A stretch of 64,000 nt of DNA from Stieleria maiorica (GTDB taxonomy: Bacteria > Planctomycetota > Planctomycetia > Pirellulales > Pirellulaceae): NCBI RefSeq assembly GCF_008035925.1, contig NZ_CP036264.1, forward strand, positions 7,659,641 to 7,723,640. Direction: 5' to 3'. Made by a program: the position numbers and the translations under genes. The notes under the pieces are model-generated. The model ran no database searches. It saw only the letters and a program-made list of their open reading frames with translations, and had not been told where the DNA came from. This document shows, piece after piece, positions 53,901 to 61,609 of the stretch; position 1 is the first letter of the stretch; each line of letters opens with the position of its first letter.

Positions 53901-56900
53901 ATCAAATGGCAACGCGACCATCCGATCACACCCCCGCAACCTCTCCCAAAAAGGGGACGGGGATTCATATTTCGTGAAACGACTCCCCGAACCAAAAAAA
54001 CGACCCCCTTCCCTTTTGGGGAAATGACCCCCGTCCCCTTTTTGGTAGCGGTGGGCGAAGTCGTGCATGAGTTGCACGATGCTTTGCAGGTCGGCGGCGA
54101 TGTGGTGGACGGTGATGGCGAGGGTGTCGGGCTGGTTGGGAGGCTGGATCAGTAATGCTCGCAGCGGGCCTGCCTCGGAGAGGTCGAAGGGGCGTTTGCC
54201 ATCCAAGACGATTTCGGCCGTGGTCGCGGTGTGATGCCAAACTTGGAATTCAGGCGGCAGGTGCAGGTGGATCCGCGGGACCGGTGTTCCGTCGTGCGGG
54301 GAGATCGTGGTACGGAGGGCCGGGTGACGCCGGACCACATGCACCAGAGAGTCAGCAACTCGTTCTGCGTCGAGTCGACCGTTGGCTTTCCATGCCACCT
54401 GAAAATGATAGGCCGGTGAATCGGGATGCGTTTGATTGTGGTACCAGATCGCGCGTTGTCCCGGGGAAAGTTCCGCGATGGCCGGCGTTTCTCGCGCCGC
54501 TTCTTTGCTGGGACGGGGGGAACCGGCGAGTCGAGCGAGCGACTCAGCGTCGCGGCACCGAAAGACATCCTGAATCGCGATCGAAATCCCAAGCTCGTTC
54601 GCCCGCGATGTCAACTGCATCGCGTCCAACGAGGAGCCGCCATGATGGAAAAAATCGTCATCGATTCCCAGCGTTGATTCACCCAGCACCTCGCGCATGA
54701 TGCCAGCCAGGGTGTACTCGATCGCGTTTTGCGGCCTTTTGCCCTGCGCCTCCGATGGCGATCCCTTCTCCGAAAGCTCTTGCGTGATGATCTCGTCGAG
54801 GGATTGCCGGTCGATCTTTCCGTTGGTCGTTCGCGGCAGACGCGATTGAACGATCCAATGCGATGGCACCATGCTGGGAATCAGACGACGGCGAAGATGA
54901 TTGCGAATCGACCCCAAATCGATGGTGCCATCGGCTTCTAGAACCGCGACCAGTTTTTCAACACGTCCGTTACGCTGATGTGGTATCACCACACAATCAT
55001 GGACGCCATCGCACTGGCGAACCGTCGCGGTGATCTCTGCCGGTTCGATACGGACTCCGGCCAGTTTCACTTGGTCATCCATCCGACCGAGAAACTCGAG
55101 CGTCCCGTCGTCTCGCATCCGAACCCGATCGCCACTGCGATACCAGACCGAGTCTTTGTCCAGCTTTGGTGCTGTGACGAAGCGCCGGCGTGTCAGTTCG
55201 GGATCGCCCAAGTAGCCTTTGGCCAGCCCCACACCGCCGATCCACAATTCGCCAGAGATTCCCGGCGGGACGGGATTTCCCAAAGCGTCGACAACCAGGA
55301 TTCGATTCCCGGTAACGGGGCGTCCGATGCTAGCCGGTCCCGGTGACCGATCATACGGATCGATCCGATGCAGCGTTGCGCAGACGGTCGTTTCGGTCGG
55401 ACCGTAGCCGTTGATCAGATTCAATTCGGGTACTTGATCGGCGATCGACGCGAGCAGCAACTGCGGGATCGGTTCGACACCGACCAGCAATCGTCGCAAT
55501 CGGAGCGTTTTGTCTTCTTTCAAAAAGCGATCGGTGGTCGATAGAAAGAAGGGCGGCAAGTAGGCACCGTGGATGTTTTGGGCGTTTAACCAATCCAGCA
55601 TCGCATCGGCGCTCAAACGCACCGAATCGTTTGGGATGCATAGCGTTCTGCCGAACAACAACGCCGAAAATACCTCGTACATTGCCACATCAAAACCGAT
55701 GTTGGTCCACCAACTGCATCGGCAATCGCGATTCAACGGAGCGATCGATTCAAACGCCGATAACAGGTTCCAGATCGCGTCGTGTCCCACCACGACTCCG
55801 TTCGGGCGACCGGTCGAACCCGAGGTGAACAGGACGTAACATGCGTTGCGGGGCAGGTCACATGAAGATGGATTCGGCGACGCAACCGTTCGAACGACGA
55901 TCGACTCGGCGGTCGCATCGAGCATCATCGAAGCACCAGATTGCGACAGCAGAGCTTCGGCTCGTTCGGCCGGATTCTCTGCATCGACGATCAAGAAACA
56001 TCGACCGCTCGCCAAAACACCCAGCATGGCGACGACTGCGTTTTCGTCACGCCGGCACACCAGCGGGACGAGGTTGCAGAACTCGGCCGCATCCAGCTGG
56101 TCCGATAGTGCTAACGCGCGTTCCCGTAATTCCGTGTAGGTCATTTGCAACGTCGGACCCTCGACTGCGATTGCATCTCCGGCGTCGCGACATGCCCGAT
56201 CAAATTCTGACCACAAATCGATGTCATCGGGTTCTGTCGTGCTGCCGCCGTGCTTGACCAGAAATGATCGTTCCGACGGCGTCAGCAGCTGATACTCCCT
56301 GATCAGCGTCCGTGGCGAGTGATGGATCGCCATCAGGGTTTGACGAAAGTGTGCGATCGCACGTTTGCGATCTGCAGCCGAAAACGCGGCATTGCAACAG
56401 TCGAACAACAATTCCCAGCGATCGCCCGAGAGCGGATGCGCGCTGACCGTCAATCGGCGTTGCGGATCGCCGAATCCGTTGTGCAACCATTCCAGCGTGG
56501 TCGGCATGCCGCAGAAATCGTCGACCGACAGATCGATTACATTGAGCGCGACATCCAGAGCGCGTTGCGATTCGGCGGTCATGACGTCTGGTCTGGCGTG
56601 CGCCAGGAAACCTTTCGATTCGACCGCCACCTTCCGCGAAAGGCTTTCGAACGTGTCCTGTGGATCGAAGTCGACACGAAACGGAAGTAACTGCATGAAC
56701 AATCCGATTGCTTGACGCATCGCCGGGGTTGCGCGGCCGTGCGTCGTCGCTCCGATACAGCACGACCGGCGCGGTTCCAAGCGGCCGAGCCAAGCCAGCA
56801 GCGTCGTGGCGAAGAGATTGAAAGCGGTCAGAGCGGGCGTGATTTGTCGCAACGGTGGCGTGGACGCCAACTCGGAAAACGCACGGTTTTCATCGTCGCT

Positions 56901-57587
56901 AAGCGGCACAACGATGCGAGTTTGACGCGTCGGGTCGGATTCGGTGCCTTGAGAGTAAAAACGCGTCACCGGCGACACGATGCTTCGGGAGGCGAACCAT
57001 TCACGATCCGCGTCAACATTCTTCGCTTGTTCTGTCGGTTCAATAAGGCGGCGATCGTCTGGGAATTCGGAGGCGGAGACTCCACCAGTTTCCGCTTCAT
57101 AGAACCGGGCAAGCGTTGCCAGAATCACTCGGCCGGCGAACGCATCGGTCAACGCGTGGTGGATCGTCAGCAAGAATTCCCAGCGGTCCGGCGACAGTTT
57201 GATGAGTGTTGCGTCGCAGAGTGATCGCATGGCGTCGAAACGGCCCGCGAGTCGTTCGTTGACGATCCCGTCGGCGGCGGATTGGGGATCCGGATCTGAC
57301 GAGACATCGACGACGTGGCATTCCACGTCGCGAACCGATCTCACCGAGGGCTGAGTCCATCGATCGTCTGCGGCGATGATCCGCAACACTTCATTTCGAC
57401 GGACCAGTTCGCGAAACGCGGCGGCAAAGCGAACCGGATCGAGACGACCGCAGATCGTGTACCGGTACGGCACTTCATACAGCGGGAGATCAGGATGCAG
57501 TTGTTGGCCGATCCAAATCAAGTGTTGATTGTGCGTCAAGGAAACTTCATCAGACGCGTCAGCGTGATTTCGGGATGCCGGAGACAT
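50937..57587 (-). CDS. two-module NRPS: C-A-PCP-C-A(incomplete)-methyltransferase
   Basis: 2216 residues from ATG 57587, two bases after the methyltransferase gene stop. Order: C1 (HHALTDA, about 142), A1 (TSGSTGRPNG about 590; A10 NGKIDR about 925), PCP1 (GGSSLD about 984), C2 (HHIAADL about 1163), A2 (TSGSTGHPKG about 1641; A8 GRIDDQFKVNG about 1882), then a class-I methyltransferase (VLEIGFGRGVAAT about 2056) to the end. A2 lacks A9-A10, which are on the next gene. Read by eye, specificity codes are DVYYLGGVC (A1) and DSALIAEVW (A2); I cannot name the amino acids. C2 contains residues encoded by a REP-like element (about 1181-1214). Confidence 0.9.
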   Translation of the reverse strand: MSPASRNHADASDEVSLTHNQHLIWIGQQLHPDLPLYEVPYRYTICGRLDPVRFAAAFRELVRRNEVLRIIAADDRWTQPSVRSVRDVECHVVDVSSDPDPQSAADGIVNERLAGRFDAMRSLCDATLIKLSPDRWEFLLTIHHALTDAFAGRVILATLARFYEAETGGVSASEFPDDRRLIEPTEQAKNVDADREWFASRSIVSPVTRFYSQGTESDPTRQTRIVVPLSDDENRAFSELASTPPLRQITPALTAFNLFATTLLAWLGRLEPRRSCCIGATTHGRATPAMRQAIGLFMQLLPFRVDFDPQDTFESLSRKVAVESKGFLAHARPDVMTAESQRALDVALNVIDLSVDDFCGMPTTLEWLHNGFGDPQRRLTVSAHPLSGDRWELLFDCCNAAFSAADRKRAIAHFRQTLMAIHHSPRTLIREYQLLTPSERSFLVKHGGSTTEPDDIDLWSEFDRACRDAGDAIAVEGPTLQMTYTELRERALALSDQLDAAEFCNLVPLVCRRDENAVVAMLGVLASGRCFLIVDAENPAERAEALLSQSGASMMLDATAESIVVRTVASPNPSSCDLPRNACYVLFTSGSTGRPNGVVVGHDAIWNLLSAFESIAPLNRDCRCSWWTNIGFDVAMYEVFSALLFGRTLCIPNDSVRLSADAMLDWLNAQNIHGAYLPPFFLSTTDRFLKEDKTLRLRRLLVGVEPIPQLLLASIADQVPELNLINGYGPTETTVCATLHRIDPYDRSPGPASIGRPVTGNRILVVDALGNPVPPGISGELWIGGVGLAKGYLGDPELTRRRFVTAPKLDKDSVWYRSGDRVRMRDDGTLEFLGRMDDQVKLAGVRIEPAEITATVRQCDGVHDCVVIPHQRNGRVEKLVAVLEADGTIDLGSIRNHLRRRLIPSMVPSHWIVQSRLPRTTNGKIDRQSLDEIITQELSEKGSPSEAQGKRPQNAIEYTLAGIMREVLGESTLGIDDDFFHHGGSSLDAMQLTSRANELGISIAIQDVFRCRDAESLARLAGSPRPSKEAARETPAIAELSPGQRAIWYHNQTHPDSPAYHFQVAWKANGRLDAERVADSLVHVVRRHPALRTTISPHDGTPVPRIHLHLPPEFQVWHHTATTAEIVLDGKRPFDLSEAGPLRALLIQPPNQPDTLAITVHHIAADLQSIVQLMHDFAHRYQKGDGGHFPKREGGRFFGSGSRFTKYESPSPFWERLRGCDRMVALPFDFGPAVEESESGELFRFSLSEELSRDVRQSASSCGVSVGTFLMAAYAVLLHRYSTTEAFTIGVPVSLRDRIPADDDEIAYLIEALPFAYRIQHDLRFDAMLQRVHDDFGELLAHRHTSHQKLAERYGTLFNTMFVPQQSLAPLQLDEGLKMTPEVSDLGVAKFDLTWFVTDSQPEIECAVEFRTNRFERDTIDLMTRHWQTLLRRLASSPDELVGQVDFRTAADHEAIRALSGVQDERTQAELTQTTTSHSPNRATVCQWIQSHAAETPGAIAVVCGDQSLSYQQLVDRADDLAARLVAAGVERGSAVALCLPRSAELIVGILAILKAGGAYVPFDPNLPEERLRRLASRAGIKTAVASGTQLAPIFETVIDAAAPSGTASKSSASVSVAGRDASDPDSLAYVLHTSGSTGHPKGVEVTHRALLQSTLARESFYESTPQRFLMLSPVWFDSSIAGLFWTLCSGNTLVIPEDQQLQDVQAIADLIDRHRVTDTLLLPSLYGVLLAGLEASRLQSLTRVILAGESCSRSVVRRHFRVLPETRLFNEYGPTEASVWCTAAEMKPTDAVVSIGHGVETTPVCLLDPNGVEIPIGCVGEIHVGGSRLASGYRGDPESTAQKFIADPRPGMSVPLYRTGDLARMRRDGSLVYLGRIDDQFKVNGVRVEPAEIESALVEIDGVNDAAVMSIPRVHAGVADSADDLIATLEAMPPDEAHRWIDRAQGITSEESDPVVLQDENIRLTLEWKDQNFISTPRKRQRKWLLDQTLRETAADLSSLNEIAERMVAGSDQPHVPRELSQERLSEQEIMEDWQTPLMKAMADWATESHGDVLEIGFGRGVAATMIQENGVRSHTIVEMNPHSIQDHFVPWRNRYADRDIRLVAGRWQDHLDHLRTYDSVFFHAFPMNESEFVKYVVDSVTFAEHFFPVASRLLRPGGVFTYLTTEIDSLSRRHQRSLLDHFAEIQLRVQPLSIPAETKDAWWADSMVVVRAVK
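53946..54045. repeat. REP/BIME-like palindrome inside the NRPS gene
   Basis: CCAAAAAGGGGACGGGGATT (53946 onward) and the mirror AATGACCCCCGTCCCCTTTT (to 54045) form about 23-bp arms of a 100-bp element. GGGGACGGGGGTCATTTCCCC-type sequence is characteristic of REP elements linked to RAYT transposases (general knowledge). It is read in frame as about 33 residues of the C2 domain (GGHFPKREGG and SRFTKYESPS pieces), unlike flanking condensation-domain sequence. Confidence 0.75.
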
Positions 57588-57588
57588 G

Positions 57589-58476
57589 CTATTGCCCCCC
57601 TGGCATGCGGACCAGAAACAGGAACGTCGGTTCCATGCCCGTCCCGGCGACGGTTTCTGTAATCTGCCAACCGGCGGATTCGACTTCGCGACGTACCGTT
57701 GCGTCGGACAAGTGATGCCAGAAAAGCCCGCTGTAGACTCGTTCGCCGAACTCCGAGCGAACATTGCCCACGGTCAAAACCGCCGCCGCTTTCGCGATGA
57801 TGAATCGCAGCCATGCTCCGGCGGTTGAGTTCGCTCGCTGATTGACGTAGGACACGACGGCCAGGCCGTTTTCGTCACAGAGCCGTTTGCATCGATCGAG
57901 AAACTCACGCCGTCGATCGGACCCTTGAATCGTCGAGTACATCCAGCAGGAGGTGTAGACGATGTCGAACGAGCGATCAGGATCAAAGGTAAAAAAATCT
58001 TGGGCAAAGAATTCTGCGGAGAATCCTGCGTCGACGCGAAAGCGTTGCGCTCGCCGAATCATCCAATCCAATTCGTCGATGGCGGTGACATGATACCCGG
58101 CATCGGCGAATAGCTTGGCCTCTCGGCCCTGACCACAAAACGCATCGAGCAATCCGCACGCATCGCGATGTTCCAGCAACCGCGGCAACATGCGAGCTTC
58201 GTGGGGCAACTGATAGCGTCTCGGATCGTAGAACTCAGGTCGCGAAGCGTAGGTCGATCGAACCATCGCCGCAACGTCGCGCCGATGCATGACCCCGATC
58301 GCGATCGATTCGGCCATCCAGGCCATCGGCAGCGTCACCCAGCGGAGCGGTCGACGTCGGGCTCGCAAAGAGTCCGCGACCGACGCCATTCGGATCCCCA
58401 ACGCAGCGCGTCGTGAAACGCTTTCGGCGACCGCCGCGACGGTCGGTGGATTCTGCGAGGTGACGGCGGATGGCAT
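57589..58476 (-). CDS. class I SAM-dependent methyltransferase of the NRPS cluster
   Basis: 295 residues from ATG 58476, 8 bp after the carrier gene stop, with a GGAG sequence upstream. Motif I is LLDAFCGQGREAKLF, followed by acidic VTAIDELDWM and a YTSCWMYST post-motif; the C-terminal half (LTVGNVRSEFGERVYSGLFW) is less conserved. The enzyme would methylate a small molecule or carrier-bound intermediate with SAM (family knowledge). It lies between the carrier and NRPS genes in a packed operon, so action on the same product is likely. Site of methylation is unknown. Confidence 0.85.
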   Translation of the reverse strand: MPSAVTSQNPPTVAAVAESVSRRAALGIRMASVADSLRARRRPLRWVTLPMAWMAESIAIGVMHRRDVAAMVRSTYASRPEFYDPRRYQLPHEARMLPRLLEHRDACGLLDAFCGQGREAKLFADAGYHVTAIDELDWMIRRAQRFRVDAGFSAEFFAQDFFTFDPDRSFDIVYTSCWMYSTIQGSDRRREFLDRCKRLCDENGLAVVSYVNQRANSTAGAWLRFIIAKAAAVLTVGNVRSEFGERVYSGLFWHHLSDATVRREVESAGWQITETVAGTGMEPTFLFLVRMPGGQ

Positions 58477-58484
58477 GAATCGAT

Positions 58485-58796
58485 TCAGCTCCGTTGGTTC
58501 AACGCCGTTTGGACATAGGTCGCGATCGTCCGCGGCGATTCAAAGTTTTCGATCGTCACGTCTTCCGGAGGCACGGAGATGCCGAACTCTGATTCCAGAT
58601 ACGCGATCAGTCGCATGATCCCCATCGAATCGATGTGTCCGCCACCTAGCAGATCGTCGTCCTGAGAAATCGTAACGGAGGAATTGCCCATGAGTTCATT
58701 CTGAATGAATTTGATCAGCTTCGGCAACGGTTCGGAATCGATCATCATGTTCGGAGGTGGTGGCAAGGAGCGAGCGGGGAAGGGGGGCGAATTCAT
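58485..58796 (-). CDS. free-standing peptidyl carrier protein
   Basis: 103 residues. The start ATG 58796 overlaps the upstream A-enzyme stop (ATGA). The carrier motif is GGGHIDSMGIMRL, with the Ser of IDSM as the 4'-phosphopantetheine site, in a short four-helix protein. It is predicted to hold the amino acid activated by the adjacent adenylation enzyme while the dehydrogenase-like enzyme oxidises it (as PltL/RedO do for proline). A second in-frame start at MMIDSE, with a 15-residue shorter N-terminus, is possible. Confidence 0.85.
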   Translation of the reverse strand: MNSPPFPARSLPPPPNMMIDSEPLPKLIKFIQNELMGNSSVTISQDDDLLGGGHIDSMGIMRLIAYLESEFGISVPPEDVTIENFESPRTIATYVQTALNQRS

Positions 58797-60391
58797 CGAG
58801 CCCCGGGGGAAGATTCGTACTCCATCACCAGTCGGCGGCGGTCGATTTTTCCACTGGTCGTCCGCGGGAACGATTTTCTGACAAGCATCTGGTCGGGCAC
58901 GGCATAGGCGGGCAGCCGCGTTGACAATTCTCGTTTCAAAACTGCGGTGTCGAATTCGGTCGGATCGGCGAGCGTGACCGCGGCCAACAAACGTTGGGTT
59001 TCATCCGCTTTGACACAAAACGCCGCCGATTCGATCACACCGGCCAATTGGGAAATCGCATGTTCGACTTCGTCCAGTTCGATGCGGTAGCCGCGGACTT
59101 TCACCTGACGATCGACCCGGCCGAGAAAATCCAGCAAGCCGTCCTCGCGTCGTCGAACCAAATCACCGGTGCGATAAAACCGCTTTCCGCTGTCGAGATC
59201 GAAGTAGAACGTGACCGGATCGTCACAGCTCAGATGCCAGTAACGGGTCATCATCGTCGATGAGTGAACCAACAGCTCTCCGACACCTGCCCCTTGGACC
59301 GGCTGATCCAAGGGATCCAGAATCACCGCGTCGGTCTCGTCCCACAATTGTCCGATCGGGATCGGTTGTTCCGGCAGGTCTTGCGGTCCGCCACGGTTGG
59401 TCGGTGGGATGTGGAAGTAGGTGCACTGGTTCACTTCCGCCGGGCCATAGACGTTGCTGATCCATGCGTCGGGCATCAGTCGTCGCAGTTGTTGCGCGTG
59501 TCGTGGAGATAGCGGTTCGCCGCCGTACATGATCCAGCGGATGCTTGACAGATCACGTTGCTCGGGAACGCCTCGCTCGAGCAGCTGGACCAGTGCAAAA
59601 GGGACCGAATACCAGATCGTGATCTGCTGGGATTGGATCAGTGCGGAAAGACTTGCAGGCAACATGCTGTAGGTCGGCGGCACCAAAACCGTGGTGGCCC
59701 CGGCAAAAATCGACGAAAAGTAGCCGAACGTTGACATGTCAAAGTGCAACGGCGACAAGTTGGCGATTCGGTCGGCGGCGGTGACGGCATAGGTCCTGAC
59801 CGACAGGCGGGCGTAGCTGTTGCCACTGTAATGCGAATGCACAATGCCTTTGGGGATCCCCGTCGATCCAGAGGTAAAAATCACATACGCCGGGTCGGTC
59901 GAACGCATCGGGAGCGGTTCGATTCGGTCGGCCGAATCGATCGCCGACCAGGCTGTGAACTCCGCGGTCGGGTAGTCGGCGGGGGCGGTGGGTTCGGTCC
60001 CGATGACGTGTTGCAGCGGGTGATCGCTGCGGTTGATCGTTTCGGCGTACGGGTCGGCCAGTTTCGTCGTGACCAGATGGCGTATTTGGCCGCTGCGTAG
60101 GATCTCGATCAAGCGGCCGGGGGGCGCCAGCGGATCCACCGGGACCATCGCGGCACCGGCCTTCATCGCGGCATACACGGCGATCGGCGATTCGATGCCT
60201 GTGGGGAGACGGACGGCCACGCGATCGCCTGGACGCACATCCAACTCGCGCAGCACCGATGCCAGCCGGGCCGAACGATCGTCCAATTGGGCGTACGTCA
60301 GTGACTGGTTGCCACATCGAAACGCGATGTGGTCGGGCGTTTGCTGAGCCCAATGCGACAGGTTTTCGTGAAGCAACGCCGCCATCGTCAC
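58793..60391 (-). CDS. free-standing adenylation enzyme, probable L-prolyl-PCP ligase (PltF/RedM-like)
   Basis: 532 residues from GTG 60391 (or ATG 60385), overlapping the dehydrogenase stop. Core motifs: TSGSTGIPKG (A3), HFDMSTFGYF (A4), YGPAEVN (A5), YRTGD (A7), GRVDRQVKVRGYRIE (A8), and TSGKIDRRRL (A10). It lacks its own carrier, and is followed by a carrier gene and preceded by an acyl-CoA-dehydrogenase-like gene, which is the arrangement of proline activation for pyrrole formation. The specificity code read by eye is D-M-F-Y-M-G-V-Q-C, only partly like the published prolyl ligases, so proline is likely, not certain. Confidence 0.8.
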   Translation of the reverse strand: MTMAALLHENLSHWAQQTPDHIAFRCGNQSLTYAQLDDRSARLASVLRELDVRPGDRVAVRLPTGIESPIAVYAAMKAGAAMVPVDPLAPPGRLIEILRSGQIRHLVTTKLADPYAETINRSDHPLQHVIGTEPTAPADYPTAEFTAWSAIDSADRIEPLPMRSTDPAYVIFTSGSTGIPKGIVHSHYSGNSYARLSVRTYAVTAADRIANLSPLHFDMSTFGYFSSIFAGATTVLVPPTYSMLPASLSALIQSQQITIWYSVPFALVQLLERGVPEQRDLSSIRWIMYGGEPLSPRHAQQLRRLMPDAWISNVYGPAEVNQCTYFHIPPTNRGGPQDLPEQPIPIGQLWDETDAVILDPLDQPVQGAGVGELLVHSSTMMTRYWHLSCDDPVTFYFDLDSGKRFYRTGDLVRRREDGLLDFLGRVDRQVKVRGYRIELDEVEHAISQLAGVIESAAFCVKADETQRLLAAVTLADPTEFDTAVLKRELSTRLPAYAVPDQMLVRKSFPRTTSGKIDRRRLVMEYESSPGAR

Positions 60392-61536
60392 ACCCCCAGC
60401 AAACCGGCGACGATGTTACGTTGGATGTCCGAGGTGCCGGCGTACAAGACGCCACCGATCGCGTCGCGCCAATCACGGTCGACACCGTTTTCGGTCAGGT
60501 AACCGCGACCGCCATGAATCCGCACGGCGTCTTCGCTGGACTGGGCAAAGCATTCGCTGAGGTAAAGTTTCAGGATCGCCGCGTCCATCATCGCAGACTT
60601 TCCCTGGCTCTTCAGCCATGCAACTTTGTAAAGCATCAGTTTCGATGTTTCCAGACGCACCTTCATGTCAGCGATACGATTGGAAACCGATTGGAATTTA
60701 CCGATCGGTTGTCCGAATTGATGACGCTCTTTGGCGTATCGAATGCAGGTTTCCAGTTGACGCTGCATCGTTCCGACTTGGCTGGCCAAAATACAACAGC
60801 GTTCGAACTCCAGCGAATAGTTGAACGTGGCGAATCCGCCGCCTTCTTTGCCGAGCCGATGAGAATCGGGGACGAAGCAATCCTCCAGACGCAATTCACC
60901 GATCGGCACGGTCCTGAGCCCCATCTTCAGATGGTTTTCGCCGCGGCTGAAACCTGCGAATCCCGATTCCACCAGAAAGGTCGACACGCCCCATTTGCCT
61001 TTGGCCGGGTTCGTACTGGCGACCACGAGCGCGACGTCACAGATCGGTGCGAGCGTGACCATGCACTTGGTGCCGTTCAGGACGTAGCCTCCGTCGACCT
61101 TCTCTGCCGTCGTTTTCAGGTTGAACACGTCGCTGCCGGTACTCGGCTCGGTGATTCCGTGGGCGCCCTTCCATCGGCCGCCGCAGAGGTTTGGCAAGAA
61201 GTGTTGCTTTTGAAAGTCGCTGCCGAAGTGCAGGATCGGAAGCTGCACCGCCCACATTTGAGCGTTCAAGGCGAGCAGCAATCCGCCATCGGCGCAGCCG
61301 TAGCCGAGCGCTTCCATGGCCAGCATGGCGGTTTGGATATCGGCTGATGCGGTTCCGCCGAATTCGGTCGGAATAAACATCCCTTGGATGCCAAACTCGG
61401 CCGCCCGCTGCCAAAGCGTCTCGGCAAACTCGCTGCGTTCGTCCCTGTCGATCACATCGTCGGTCAGATGATCCGACGCGAAGGAATGCATCCGGTCGCG
61501 GAAGGCGAGTTGCTGGTCGGTCCAATCAAAATTCAT
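60388..61536 (-). CDS. acyl-CoA-dehydrogenase-like flavoprotein, probable prolyl-S-PCP oxidase (PltE/RedW-like)
   Basis: 382 residues, the normal ACAD length, first gene of the packed NRPS unit. FAD-binding and core motifs are present (HGITEPSTGSDV; RHQFGQPIGKFQ; RIHGGRGYL; YAGTSDIQRNI). In the catalytic-base region FERCCILASQVG carries a Glu where PltE-type enzymes have it (family knowledge, alignment by eye). PltE relatives oxidise proline attached to a carrier protein to pyrrole-2-carboxyl. The neighbourhood of a proline-type adenylation enzyme and a carrier supports this. An alternative is partial oxidation to a dehydroproline. Confidence 0.8.
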   Translation of the reverse strand: MNFDWTDQQLAFRDRMHSFASDHLTDDVIDRDERSEFAETLWQRAAEFGIQGMFIPTEFGGTASADIQTAMLAMEALGYGCADGGLLLALNAQMWAVQLPILHFGSDFQKQHFLPNLCGGRWKGAHGITEPSTGSDVFNLKTTAEKVDGGYVLNGTKCMVTLAPICDVALVVASTNPAKGKWGVSTFLVESGFAGFSRGENHLKMGLRTVPIGELRLEDCFVPDSHRLGKEGGGFATFNYSLEFERCCILASQVGTMQRQLETCIRYAKERHQFGQPIGKFQSVSNRIADMKVRLETSKLMLYKVAWLKSQGKSAMMDAAILKLYLSECFAQSSEDAVRIHGGRGYLTENGVDRDWRDAIGGVLYAGTSDIQRNIVAGLLGV

Positions 61537-61609
61537 CGGTGCGATTTTGAATCAACGAATGGGGAAATGAGAAAGCGGGGGTACCAGACCAGCAGTGTCG
61601 TGTGTTGTT

